The notes below the pieces were generated by a model. The model was not told the DNA's origin. It did no database searches and worked only from the letters and a program-made list of their open reading frames with translations. A stretch of 64,000 nt of DNA from an uncultured Candidatus Melainabacteria bacterium (GTDB lineage Bacteria > Cyanobacteriota > Vampirovibrionia > Gastranaerophilales > Gastranaerophilaceae): contig CAKUZW010000001.1 of assembly GCA_934718135.1 (NCBI GenBank), positions 491,017-555,016 on the forward strand. Reading direction: 5' to 3'. The translations under genes and the position numbers were made by a program. Below, in pieces: positions 34,960 to 43,813 of this stretch; within the stretch, counting starts at the first letter, position 1; every line of letters begins with the position of its first letter.

Positions 34960-36064
34960 AAAAACTTATTTTATAACAGGTGGAGGAACCGGAGGTCATA
35001 TTTATCCTGCGGTTGCAGTTGCTGATGCATTATTACAAGAAAATGATACCGAAAAAATTTATTATATTGGTAATCCGAACAATTTGGAAGCAACAATTGT
35101 TAAAGATAAAAACTATGAATTTCTTCCTGTTGTATCGTCCGGAATGCCAAGAAAATTGAGCTTAGGGCTTTTGATTTGGGCATGCCGGATGTTTGGAGCG
35201 TGGATAAAATGCATTTGTTATATAAATAAATACAAGCCTGATGCAATTTTTGGTACCGGTGGTTATGTTTCAGCACCGGCTCTTATGGCAGGAATTGTTA
35301 CAAAAACCCCTTTTGTGATGCATGATTGTGATGCCAATCCGGGGCTTGTTACAAGAGAATTATCTCCATTTGCAAAGAGTATTTCAATTGCATTTGATGT
35401 TGCAAAAAGTAAATTAAAAAATGATAATTGCTACGAAAACGGTAATCCGATTAGAGAAAAATTTAAAACCCTTACTAAAGTTCAGGCGAGAAAAGATTTA
35501 AATCTTGAAAATAAATTGACAATTTGTATTATGGGCGGTTCTCAAGGGGCTAAAACAATTAATGACTCCACTGTTAAAATTTTAAAAGACTTATCTCAAA
35601 AATTGGATTTGCAGGTTATATTTCAAACAGGTAAGAGAAATTTTGAGAGCGTAACAAAAGAACTAGAGGAGATTTATCCGAATTATAAAAATGATAAAAA
35701 TTTGTTGATAAAACCTTATTTTGAAGATATGGTCACTGTTTTAAAAGCTTGTGATATTGCGGTTTCAAGAGCCGGTTCGTTAAGTATTTCAGAATTATGT
35801 GCCAGTTCTGTTGCAACAATATTTATTCCATATCCTTATGCTGCTCAAGATCATCAACGCAAAAATGCTAAATATATGGTTGAACAAGGAGCAGGATTAT
35901 ATCTTGAAAATAATGATACAACACCTGAAACTCTTTATAATATGATTTCTGAGTTGGTGGAAAATAAAGACAAAATGCAATCAATTCAAAATGCTGCATT
36001 TAAAATGGCAAAGTTTGACGGAGTTCAAAATATTATCAAGCAAATTAAAAATGCGATAAACTAA
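34949..36064 (+). CDS. murG: Lipid II synthase MurG
   Basis: GT28 glycosyltransferase that adds GlcNAc to lipid I on the inner membrane face. 371 aa. N-terminal GGGTGGHIYPAVAVA, then KPDAIFGTGGYVSAPA, MGGSQGAKTINDS, and a donor-binding AGSLSISEL and DHQRKNA. Last gene of the murF-mraY-murD-ftsW-murG operon; murC, murB and ftsQ/ftsZ do not follow. Overlaps the convergent peptidase gene by four bases. Confidence 0.97.
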   Translation: MSNKKTYFITGGGTGGHIYPAVAVADALLQENDTEKIYYIGNPNNLEATIVKDKNYEFLPVVSSGMPRKLSLGLLIWACRMFGAWIKCICYINKYKPDAIFGTGGYVSAPALMAGIVTKTPFVMHDCDANPGLVTRELSPFAKSISIAFDVAKSKLKNDNCYENGNPIREKFKTLTKVQARKDLNLENKLTICIMGGSQGAKTINDSTVKILKDLSQKLDLQVIFQTGKRNFESVTKELEEIYPNYKNDKNLLIKPYFEDMVTVLKACDIAVSRAGSLSISELCASSVATIFIPYPYAAQDHQRKNAKYMVEQGAGLYLENNDTTPETLYNMISELVENKDKMQSIQNAAFKMAKFDGVQNIIKQIKNAIN

Positions 36065-38892
36065 TTTTGAGATTTAAGTGAGTCTAAAAATTCTTTATTT
36101 TCATTAAGTGTTGCTTGGGTTGCTGCAATTGAATATGTTGGGTTTGAATTAAAGATGTATTTTGCAGTATTTAAAATATCATCTGGCGTAATTTCATCAA
36201 TCAAAGCAAGTTTTTTGTTTACATATTCAACATCATAAGGTGTCTTTGATGTTCCGTCCAGTATAAATGTTTTTGTTGAATTCTTTTCAAGAGATGAAAG
36301 TATTGAAGTTTTTAGGGATTTTTTAGCTGCATCCAATTCTTCATCTGTAACTTTAGTAGATGAAATCTTTTGAATATTTTCGTTAAATCCTTCAATAGAT
36401 TTTTTCACATTATCAAAAGTTTTTTCACCTGTTTCGTGGTTTTCGGTCGTTGTTCCAATAGTTAGAGCCATTATGCCAATATCACCGTTGAAATCATAAT
36501 CTGATGATACTGAATAAGCAAGATGTCTTTTTTCTCTCAAATCGGAGAACAATCTTGATGATGGTGAACCTCCCAAAATTTGGTTAAGAAGTGAAACACA
36601 AACATTATCTTTCAAATTCCCGCTTTGTTTGAATTTAAACCCTTCAATAATATCAGCTTGATTTTTTAAGTGCGGTACGGTTAGAACTTCGGTTTGTTCA
36701 ATCGGTTTATATATTTGAGGGAGAGAAATGTCCCTTGTTTGAGCTTTCGGGTAATCAGAAGTGTTATTAAATACTTCTTGCTTTAACTCAGGATGTTTAG
36801 AAAAATCAGCAGAAACAGTAACTTGCCCTTGTCCGTTTTTGAAGATTTCATTATACAAATCTATAACATCATCAAATGTTACACTATCTAATGAGTCTTT
36901 TTTATCTTGTAGAGTTTTAGATTCAGGCAGACCTTTTAAAATAGTTTTGTTAAATTTGTCCCATGGAGAAGGTTCTACTGCTGCATAATTATTTTTGCAT
37001 TCTTGTACGGCTTTATCAAAAACTTCTTTATTAAAATCAGGTGAAGTTATTATATCTTTGAATAAAGCTAAAGATTTTTCAGCGGTTTCTGTAGGAAAAT
37101 CGGCACTTAGTGATATTCCATAATCATCCGCACCTTTTCCCATACTTATTCCATACAAATCAAGTTTCTTTTGAATATCTTTCAGGCTATCATTCTTTGT
37201 CCCGCAATTTTGTATCATTGAATACAAAACATCTGCGGTTGCAGCTTTTTTGGGAGAACATTCTTTTTGTGCTATAGAAAATCTGTATTGAACAGTATCA
37301 GAGTCTGTTTGATTTAATAAAACTCTATAATTGTTTTGCAAATCGTATTCAGATACTTTGTGAGTATTTAGCGGTGTTTTTTTATTTAAACCGGTAAATG
37401 AGATTGAGTTTGTATCAGTTTTATAATTGTTTTTGATAGAATCTGCAGTTGATGTATTTGGATGAACAACTGTTAAGGCTGCTTTATTCAAATCAAAGTA
37501 TTTCTTTGCAATACCTGTGATATCTTTAGGAGTTAAATTGTCTACAATTTGATTATAGTCTTTTAAATATTCCAAATTGTTATTCAAAAGAGCAGAACCT
37601 ACTCGTTGGTTTAATGAACCGGATGATTCAAGAGAATTTTGCAATTCTTTTTTCATGTTTAATTTGATTGCAGTCATCTCTTCTTCTGTTGGTGGATTTT
37701 TTGAAACGTCATCAATAACTTTATAGATGTCTTTTAGCATTGGTTCGGTGTATTCTTCTAAACTTCCTGTTTGGAAAACCAAGGCTTGCTTATCACAAGG
37801 TCTAGTTCCTAATCTTTCAACATCCAAATCTATATTTGTTGAATATTTTTTTTCAATATCAGAAAATTTTGAATTTTCTAAACCTGACAAATAAAATCTC
37901 AATGCCATAACCGCAATCTTATCTTTTGCATTCGAATTTTCAGGTCCTGCAAATCCTAAGAAAATACTTGCGGAGCTATCTGTTTTTTTAGAAATTAAAT
38001 CTTCTCGAATAGGTTTATCTATAGGTGTCATCTGTTCAAAATGTCTGTTTTTCATCGGCATTTTTCGAGAAGTGAAATACTTTGAAATTAATTTCATGGT
38101 ATCATCAGGATCAACTTCTCCCGTCACAACCGTAACCATATTTCCGGGATAATAATTGTCATTGAAATAATTTACGACATCTTCACGAGTCAAACCGTCA
38201 ATATTATCTGTCGAACCTGCAACCAAGTCATCAGATGTTGAATTTATTCCGAAAAGATTTTTTAATGTCTTTGTAAATCCAATATTATTGTCATCTGACA
38301 AGCACATATTTATTTCAGAATCGACAATTTTTTTCTCTTTATCTAGTTTTTCTAATAAAAATTTTGGAGATTGCAACATTCCGGCATGAAGTTTAATTTT
38401 GTTTTCCAAATCTTTATCATCTAACAAATTTGAACTTATAAAATAATCTGTAACCGAAAAAGAAGTCGAAGCATTGGTTTTTGCACCCATTTTGTTTACT
38501 TCATCAAAGAAAACTTTATCACCCAAATCTTCTGAGCCGTTAAACAAATTGTGCTCAATATAATGACTAATTCCACGAACTTTGTCAGGCTCATTTAAAG
38601 ATCCGGTATTAACATAAGTTTTTACAACGGTTGTTCCGTCTTTAGGTACAATAACAACTTTTTGACCATTTGCAAGTTTATAACATTTAGCCGTCAAATT
38701 GTCTGCTAGTTTGACATCCTGAACAAAGTTGTACGGCATTGGAGCCGAAATATTAAAATCGGGCGGAATATCTGATAATGATGCTATAACCTTTGGTTTT
38801 TCATCACTTTGAACCTCATTTCCTTTGAACGGAACTGTTTTAGCCAATAAAATATTTGGTTTTACAATCGAAAAATTATTAATTATATTCAT
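36061..38892 (-). CDS. M16-family zinc metallopeptidase, double-domain
   Basis: A 943-aa pitrilysin/insulinase-type protein with two M16 halves. The catalytic inverted zinc motif is HYIEH (H110, E113, H114) with the third ligand Glu likely E193 (DSEINM). The second half (about 520-943) keeps the fold, with GGSPSSRLFSDLREKRHLAY, but has no zinc site, as usual. No signal peptide, so cytoplasmic or membrane-associated. A purA terminator with a T run ends only a few bases before its ATG and there is no Shine-Dalgarno, so initiation may be unusual. Near its N-terminus it has VPFKGN, similar to VAFQG in the GH13-like protein. Confidence 0.92.
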   Translation of the reverse strand: MNIINNFSIVKPNILLAKTVPFKGNEVQSDEKPKVIASLSDIPPDFNISAPMPYNFVQDVKLADNLTAKCYKLANGQKVVIVPKDGTTVVKTYVNTGSLNEPDKVRGISHYIEHNLFNGSEDLGDKVFFDEVNKMGAKTNASTSFSVTDYFISSNLLDDKDLENKIKLHAGMLQSPKFLLEKLDKEKKIVDSEINMCLSDDNNIGFTKTLKNLFGINSTSDDLVAGSTDNIDGLTREDVVNYFNDNYYPGNMVTVVTGEVDPDDTMKLISKYFTSRKMPMKNRHFEQMTPIDKPIREDLISKKTDSSASIFLGFAGPENSNAKDKIAVMALRFYLSGLENSKFSDIEKKYSTNIDLDVERLGTRPCDKQALVFQTGSLEEYTEPMLKDIYKVIDDVSKNPPTEEEMTAIKLNMKKELQNSLESSGSLNQRVGSALLNNNLEYLKDYNQIVDNLTPKDITGIAKKYFDLNKAALTVVHPNTSTADSIKNNYKTDTNSISFTGLNKKTPLNTHKVSEYDLQNNYRVLLNQTDSDTVQYRFSIAQKECSPKKAATADVLYSMIQNCGTKNDSLKDIQKKLDLYGISMGKGADDYGISLSADFPTETAEKSLALFKDIITSPDFNKEVFDKAVQECKNNYAAVEPSPWDKFNKTILKGLPESKTLQDKKDSLDSVTFDDVIDLYNEIFKNGQGQVTVSADFSKHPELKQEVFNNTSDYPKAQTRDISLPQIYKPIEQTEVLTVPHLKNQADIIEGFKFKQSGNLKDNVCVSLLNQILGGSPSSRLFSDLREKRHLAYSVSSDYDFNGDIGIMALTIGTTTENHETGEKTFDNVKKSIEGFNENIQKISSTKVTDEELDAAKKSLKTSILSSLEKNSTKTFILDGTSKTPYDVEYVNKKLALIDEITPDDILNTAKYIFNSNPTYSIAATQATLNENKEFLDSLKSQN

Positions 38893-38895
38893 ACA

Positions 38896-38938
38896 AAAAA
38901 TCTACCTATATATTTATCAAAACATACAAGTAGATTTT
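38896..38938 (-). terminator. Terminator of purA
   Basis: Minus strand AAAATCTAC, 25-base loop, GTAGATTTTTT. It ends next to the M16 peptidase start codon, leaving that gene almost no leader. Confidence 0.6.
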
Positions 38939-38971
38939 ATTGCTTTTTAATTAAGTTTTATTACAACAAAC

Positions 38972-40255
38972 TTATTTCTTAAAAATAGTTTGCTCTCTAT
39001 CCGGACCAACAGAAACAATAGAAATAGGCGTTTCTAAGAGTTCTTCAAGTCTTTCCAAATATTTTTTGCAATTTTCAGGCAAATCTTCATACTTACGAAT
39101 TCCTGAAATATCTTTATTCCAACCTTTGTGTGTTTCATAAACCGGTTCTAAATATTTGTGAATAAATACATTTGTTGGGTAAGATTTGTAAATTTTGCCG
39201 TCACGAGTATCTTTATAAGCTGTACAAAGTTTAATTTCATCAAACTTGTCAAACACATCAATTTTAGTTAGAGCAATTGATGTTAATCCGCCTACTAAAG
39301 CCGCATATTTCATTGTAACAGCATCAAACCAACCGCAACGTCTTGGACGACCTGTTGTAACCCCAAATTCATGACCAACTTCGCGAATTTTGTCCCCAAC
39401 TTCATCGGTTAATTCTGTAACAAAAGGCCCTTCTCCAACTCTTGTACAGTATGCCTTAGCAACTCCAATAACTTCATCAACCATTTTCGGCCCGTAACCG
39501 GAACCTGTGCAAGCTCCTCCCCCAACAGGATTTGAACTTGTTACAAACGGGTAAGTTCCAAAGTCAACATCAAGCATTACCCCTTGAGCACCTTCAAATA
39601 GAACGGTTTTGCCTTCTCTTTTGAAGTTTTGAAGCATTTCTTGCCAATCAAAACATACATAAGGTCTGAAAATTTCAGCATACTTTTTACATAATTCCAA
39701 AACTTCGTCTTTTGTATATGTTTTTAGTCCGTAAACCTCTTTTAGTTGTTTGTTTTTTAACGGGAGAATTATATCCAATTTTTCTGATAGTGCTTCCGGG
39801 GAATATAAATCTTCAATTTTTAAAGCAATTCTGCCCATTTTGTCTGTATAAGTCGGTCCGATACCTTTTTTAGTAGTCCCGATTTTCCCTTTAGAAGCAT
39901 TATCTTCAGAATATCCGTCAACTTCAGTGTGCCAAGGCATTGTGATAGTTGCTAACGGGCTTACCTTTAAACCTGACAAATCAATATTTTCATCTTTTAA
40001 ACCTTGAATTTCCTGTTCAAAATACTCAGGAAGAATAACCGTACCATTGCCGACTAAGCAAGTTTTTCCTTTGTATAAAATCCCAGACGGAATTAGGTGG
40101 AACTTGAATGTTTTGCCCTTGGCTACAACAGTGTGACCTGCATTACATCCTCCTTGATATCTGATAATTAAATCAGCATTTTGAGCAAGTAAATCAGTAA
40201 TTTTAGCCTTGCCTTCATCACCCCACTGTGCTCCGATAACAACTTTGTTTGTCAT
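38972..40255 (-). CDS. purA: Adenylosuccinate synthetase
   Basis: First committed step to AMP: IMP + Asp + GTP to adenylosuccinate. 427 aa from ATG 40255, which has AGAAGGGATATTATT upstream; a 25-codon extension upstream is not conserved in the family. N-terminal VVIGAQWGDEGKAKITDLL has Ala where nearly all family members have Gly (GDEGKGKI). GCNAGHTVV, the switch GTTKKGIGPTY and the C-terminal VSVGPDREQT are normal. Confidence 0.96.
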   Translation of the reverse strand: MTNKVVIGAQWGDEGKAKITDLLAQNADLIIRYQGGCNAGHTVVAKGKTFKFHLIPSGILYKGKTCLVGNGTVILPEYFEQEIQGLKDENIDLSGLKVSPLATITMPWHTEVDGYSEDNASKGKIGTTKKGIGPTYTDKMGRIALKIEDLYSPEALSEKLDIILPLKNKQLKEVYGLKTYTKDEVLELCKKYAEIFRPYVCFDWQEMLQNFKREGKTVLFEGAQGVMLDVDFGTYPFVTSSNPVGGGACTGSGYGPKMVDEVIGVAKAYCTRVGEGPFVTELTDEVGDKIREVGHEFGVTTGRPRRCGWFDAVTMKYAALVGGLTSIALTKIDVFDKFDEIKLCTAYKDTRDGKIYKSYPTNVFIHKYLEPVYETHKGWNKDISGIRKYEDLPENCKKYLERLEELLETPISIVSVGPDREQTIFKK

Positions 40256-40384
40256 AATAATATCCCTTCTTTTATGTACTTTTTGCACATATAATTTTAT
40301 CATGAAAATTTTATAACGGGATTGTAACAACTTCTTAACAAAAGAAGAGAAAAACTAAAGTTCTTATAAAAAACTACCGATATA

Positions 40385-40465
40385 TAGAATGTAATTAGAA
40401 ACCAATAATTTTTCCTCCTTTTCCACTACTACTAAATCGGAACCTTAAACGGTTCCTTTTTTATT
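40385..40465 (+). ncRNA. Candidate small RNA with a UUCCUCC segment
   Basis: A TATAGAAT box at about 40383-40390 is followed by 50 unstructured bases containing TTTTTCCTCCTTTTCC and ACTACTACTAAATC, then GGAACC-TTAAAC-GGTTCC and a T6 run (to 40459). There is no ORF. The layout (short A/U-rich 5' end, anti-Shine-Dalgarno CCUCC, terminator) is the same as at 19865-19948. Confidence 0.4.
40441..40462 (+). terminator. Terminator of the candidate small RNA
   Basis: GGAACC, loop TTAAAC, GGTTCC, T6. It could also end the convergent HTH gene on the other strand, although the T run is on the plus side. Confidence 0.7.
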
Positions 40466-40476
40466 AGCAAAACAAA

Positions 40477-40791
40477 TTATTTAATACAAAGAAAATACTT
40501 ATACATTTTTTGAGTTAATTCTTCGCTCGATTCCATAGAATTAACCATTTCTTTGATTAGAGAGGCTTGTGAGTGATAATATTCAAACAAATATAATTCG
40601 AATGGTCGAACTTCGAGTGCTTTTGATAAATTTTCAAGTGTTTCATAATTAGGATAATTTTTACCGTTTTCAATATTACTTAAACTTGGAATTTCAATAC
40701 CCGCCAACTCCGCAAGTTTTTCTTGCGTATAGCCTTTTCTTTTTCGCAATTCCTTGATCCGCTTTCCAAGTAAATTTTTAATATTACTCAT
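40477..40791 (-). CDS. XRE-family helix-turn-helix regulator
   Basis: A 104-aa transcription factor: an N-terminal Cro/CI-type domain (KRIKELRKRKGYTQEKLAEL, then SLSNIENGKNYPNYETLE) and a C-terminal helical part of about 35 residues (HSQASLIKEMVNSMESSEEL) that may form a dimer interface. Similar to the regulator at 44782-45099. Each sits next to a prepilin copy, in the same relative place, but on the opposite strand. Target unknown. Confidence 0.85.
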   Translation of the reverse strand: MSNIKNLLGKRIKELRKRKGYTQEKLAELAGIEIPSLSNIENGKNYPNYETLENLSKALEVRPFELYLFEYYHSQASLIKEMVNSMESSEELTQKMYKYFLCIK

Positions 40792-40999
40792 ATTACCTCT
40801 CCATAAATTAATAATAGGAGATTTAGTAATAATAAATAATAATGCATTAGCTAATAAATAATTGATTAATTATTACATATAATATATAATATTATTATAC
40901 ATAATAAAACTATGTAACTTCTAAAAGCCTATAGGTTGATAAGTCAATAAGTAGGTTACATAAAGAAGGTTGGGCATTCTAGCCCAACATTAAAATAAA
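40792..40999. other. Very AT-rich region with a terminator-like hairpin
   Basis: A 353-base gap up to the prepilin start. 40855-40910 is nearly pure A/T with TATAAT boxes on both strands (ATATAATATATAATATTA), probably the promoter of the HTH gene. A GTTGGGC-ATTCTA-GCCCAAC hairpin lies at 40969-40988, and a dispersed AAGTCAATAAGTAGG repeat at 40935-40955. Confidence 0.4.
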
Positions 41000-41144
41000 T
41001 ACTTTTGTTCACTTTTTCTTTTTGATTTCAACGCAAAAAGAAAAAGCGAAACCGAAAAAGAAAAACACGACTGATTAAATGGCTCGAGTCATCAGGGGCT
41101 TTGCCCCCGAACCCCTATTTAGAACAAAAAGAAAGGATGTAAAA
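41000..41144 (+). repeat. Direct repeat upstream of prepilin copy 1
   Basis: About 145 bases nearly identical to 45481-45627: ACTTTTGTTCACTTTTTC, GCAAAAAGAAAAAG, then ATGGCTCGAGTCATCAGGGG and a GGGGC...GCCCC hairpin, and AAAGAAAGGATGTAAAA before the prepilin start. It acts as the leader for both copies. Confidence 0.85.
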
Positions 41145-42002
41145 ATGAAAGATAACAATTTTAACAAATTAAGCAATGGTGAAACTTGTCAGGGATTGCG
41201 ACACTGGAGATTGTTGTCTAACTTGAAAAATAACTTTTCAAGACCCGTTCGCAATGACATGAATAATAAAAACGGTAAAGAACTTATCAACTTATTCCCT
41301 TATTTCCCTATTTCCTTGTCCCTTAAAAAGAAAATAGCCTTCACTCTTGCTGAGACCCTTATAACCCTTGGCATAATCGGTATAGTAGCGGCGATGACGA
41401 TACCGACTTTAATCTCAAATTATCAAAAGAAACAAACAGTTACAAAACTTCAAAAAGCGATTTCTGTATTAAATCAGGCTTATAAATTATCTTTTGATGA
41501 TGTTGGAGAACCAAGTGCTCAAGAGGCATTTAATATGGGTGCTGAACAATATTTTCAAACTTATTGGGCACCATATATAAAAACCGCTCTAATTTGTACA
41601 ACGTATCAACAATGTGGGTACAAGGAACTACAACCTTGGATATCTACTAACAATGAAAAACTTATATTTAGTGTTGTTGCCCCAGGCAATAGAGCTACTT
41701 TTTATACTGCTGATGGATTTTTATATGTTATTTTTACGGCAGCAGGAGATACGGGGGCTGAAGTAGCAAACCATAAAGTAATAGTCGATATCAACGGAGC
41801 TGAAGGTCCTAATAAATTAGGTCGAGATGTATTTTTTCTAACTAGAGTAGAAAAAGATGGTGCAGGAATCCAATCATTGGGAATGGATGAGTCTGATCAG
41901 AGTATTAACCGAGAATGTTCTACAACGGCTCAGGGTTTGTATTGTGCTGAAAGAATTCGCCGTGCGGGTTGGGAAATTGACAAAACTTATCCGTGGAAAT
42001 AA
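41145..42002 (+). CDS. Prepilin-type protein, copy 1
   Basis: A 285-aa pilin-like protein. Start at 41145 with GAAAGGATGTAAAA. The cleavage site is KKKIA|FTLAETLITLG (A65|F66, Glu +5), so the leader is 65 residues. Leader residues 7-39 are a translated dispersed repeat (NKLSNGETCQG...NDM) and 46-60 another (ELINLFPYFPISLSL). After the hydrophobic helix come QKKQTVTKLQKAISVLNQ, two Cys pairs (CTTYQQC; a C-terminal pair), VDINGAEGPNKLGRDVFF and GWEIDKTYPWK. Closely related to copy 2 at 45628, with a divergent central part. Role inferred: component of a type IV pilus or related secretion fibre. Confidence 0.9.
   Translation: MKDNNFNKLSNGETCQGLRHWRLLSNLKNNFSRPVRNDMNNKNGKELINLFPYFPISLSLKKKIAFTLAETLITLGIIGIVAAMTIPTLISNYQKKQTVTKLQKAISVLNQAYKLSFDDVGEPSAQEAFNMGAEQYFQTYWAPYIKTALICTTYQQCGYKELQPWISTNNEKLIFSVVAPGNRATFYTADGFLYVIFTAAGDTGAEVANHKVIVDINGAEGPNKLGRDVFFLTRVEKDGAGIQSLGMDESDQSINRECSTTAQGLYCAERIRRAGWEIDKTYPWK
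41160..41340 (+). repeat. Dispersed repeats in the prepilin leader
   Basis: 41165-41265 is the same unit as 59625-59710 and 59925-60015 (GTGAAACTTGTCAGGGATTG, GCGACACTGGAGA, CCCGTTCGCAATGACATG). 41280-41335 is the reverse complement of the purine-rich unit (TTATTCCCTTATTTCCC). Both are in frame. Confidence 0.8.
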
Positions 42003-42005
42003 ATT

Positions 42006-43049
42006 TTACCTTGTATAAGTAACTAAAATATCCGGAGGAAAGATTTCAAAAGAGTCAAACTTTAGATTTGTGCAGTTTGAAATCTTTTCAATATTTTGAC
42101 CTGAAAAACAGGATTTTCCTGAATTGTCACACAGAACTTTTGGAGCAACAAAATGATATAATTTATCAATAAATGGAAGAAAACTTCCGTTTAGAGTCCC
42201 TCCTGCTTCAACAAGAATACTCAGAATTCCAAGAGAATAGAGTTTTTCTAGAATAAATTCTATATCTAATTTTTCTCCTTGGACAGGTGTTGGAATATAA
42301 TGAATATTTTCGTGTTCTTTCGCTCTGATTGAAGAATTTTCATCATAAAAAACAAAAATTTTACCTTGCTTATAAATTGTCATTTGAGGATTTGTTTTTA
42401 ATTCTCTATCTAGGATAATTTTGCATTTATGCTCCATTGTCGGGTTATCAGCCAAAATCGTTGAAGATGATGTCAAAATAGCGTCATACCGATGTCTGAT
42501 TTTTCGAACTTCTTGCCTTGCCAAATCAGATGTTATCCATTTGGAATCATTAGTTGAAGTTGCAATTTTCCCGTCTATTGTTGTTGCTGTTTTGAGAGCT
42601 ACAAACGTTTTATGTTGAGTTTGATTTTTGATAAAAACTTCATTCAGTTTTCGACATTCATCTTCCATAACCGGTCCAATGACTTCAATTCCTGCATCAA
42701 TCAGTTTTTTCAATCCATTTCCTGCAACAATCGGATTTACATCTTTCATTCCATAGATTACATGTTTAACGCCTTTTTCAATAATCAAATCTGCACAGGG
42801 TGGCGTTTTGCCATAATGAGAACAAGGTTCAAGATTGACTACAAGAGTGCAATTTTCTGCACTGTCAAGTTTTAGCAAAGCATCTCTTTCCGCGTGGTTT
42901 TGACCGTATTTTGCGTGATAGCCTATAGAAATTATTTCCCCTTCCGGATTTAGAATTACACACCCCACCATTGGATTTGGAGAGGTTTCTCCTTGGGCTT
43001 GCTTAGCTAGTTCTATACATCTGTTCATCAGTCTAATATATTGTTCCAT
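42006..43049 (-). CDS. ribD: Bifunctional riboflavin deaminase/reductase RibD
   Basis: Second and third steps of riboflavin synthesis: deamination of the GTP cyclohydrolase II product, then NADPH-dependent side-chain reduction. 347 aa. The zinc deaminase domain (1-145) has the HAERDAL and EPCSHYGKTPPC ligands; the reductase domain (about 147-347) has VALKTATTIDGKIATSTNDS and VEAGGTLNGSFL. No other rib genes in the window and no FMN riboswitch that I can find upstream. Confidence 0.95.
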   Translation of the reverse strand: MEQYIRLMNRCIELAKQAQGETSPNPMVGCVILNPEGEIISIGYHAKYGQNHAERDALLKLDSAENCTLVVNLEPCSHYGKTPPCADLIIEKGVKHVIYGMKDVNPIVAGNGLKKLIDAGIEVIGPVMEDECRKLNEVFIKNQTQHKTFVALKTATTIDGKIATSTNDSKWITSDLARQEVRKIRHRYDAILTSSSTILADNPTMEHKCKIILDRELKTNPQMTIYKQGKIFVFYDENSSIRAKEHENIHYIPTPVQGEKLDIEFILEKLYSLGILSILVEAGGTLNGSFLPFIDKLYHFVAPKVLCDNSGKSCFSGQNIEKISNCTNLKFDSFEIFPPDILVTYTR

Positions 43050-43123
43050 ATTTGTATTTTATCCTAAATTATGATAAATTGAAATAGTCGAAATCCAATG
43101 AATAAAGAAAAGAGGTCTTAATT

Positions 43124-43789
43124 ATGGTAGATTTAAAATACATTGGTCACAGTGCTTTTGAATTCAAAAAAGATGATAAGGCTGTTTTAATTGATCCGTT
43201 AGTTGCCAACAATGACAAATACAATTGGCACGAAGAACCGATTACGGATATTTTGTTAACTCATGCTCATGGCGATCATTTAGGCCAAGCTATTGAGATT
43301 GCAAAAGAAAAAGATATTGAAATTACTGCAGTTTTTGAACTTGCAAATTATTGTAAGGCTCAAGGAGCGAAAGCAAAACCTATCGGGCTTGGTGCTTGGA
43401 TTAATTATTCTTGGGGAAGAGCAGTGTTTTTGCCTGCATTCCATTCAAGTTCTCTTCCGGATGGTAGTTATGGCGGAAATGCAGCAAGTATTTTGCTAGA
43501 TATTGACGGTGTTAGAATTTACCATGCAGGGGACACTTGTTTAAGTTCTGAAATGAAAACTATAAAAGAACTTTATGCTCCTCAAATTGCACTTTTGCCA
43601 ATTGGCGGCAACTATACAATGGATGTTGAACACGCTGCGATGGCTGCAAAATGGTTGGGTGTAAGAACAGTTATTCCTATGCATTACAATACATTCCCTG
43701 AAATTCAAGCTGATTTACAACGATTTGCAGACCTTGTTGCTTATGGTAACACAGCTTGCCAAATCTTAAATCCTGCTGAAATTAAGTAG
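43124..43789 (+). CDS. UPF0173 metal-dependent hydrolase
   Basis: A 221-aa metallo-beta-lactamase-fold hydrolase. Motifs: GHSAFEF, THAHGDHLGQ (H-x-H-x-D-H), a late GDTCLSSEM and PMHYNTFPE His. The compact length and the GHSxF start match the UPF0173 (YtkL-like) family of unknown substrate. AAGAGGTCTTAATT gives a good start. It precedes gshB by 24 bases and may be cotranscribed. Confidence 0.88.
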   Translation: MVDLKYIGHSAFEFKKDDKAVLIDPLVANNDKYNWHEEPITDILLTHAHGDHLGQAIEIAKEKDIEITAVFELANYCKAQGAKAKPIGLGAWINYSWGRAVFLPAFHSSSLPDGSYGGNAASILLDIDGVRIYHAGDTCLSSEMKTIKELYAPQIALLPIGGNYTMDVEHAAMAAKWLGVRTVIPMHYNTFPEIQADLQRFADLVAYGNTACQILNPAEIK

Positions 43790-43813
43790 TTATTTATAAT
43801 AAAAAGAGGTATT

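Noticed and set aside
40256..40330. 25-codon N-terminal extension of purA
   Set aside because: Not conserved in the family and the ATG at 40255 has its own ribosome binding site AGAAGGGAT.
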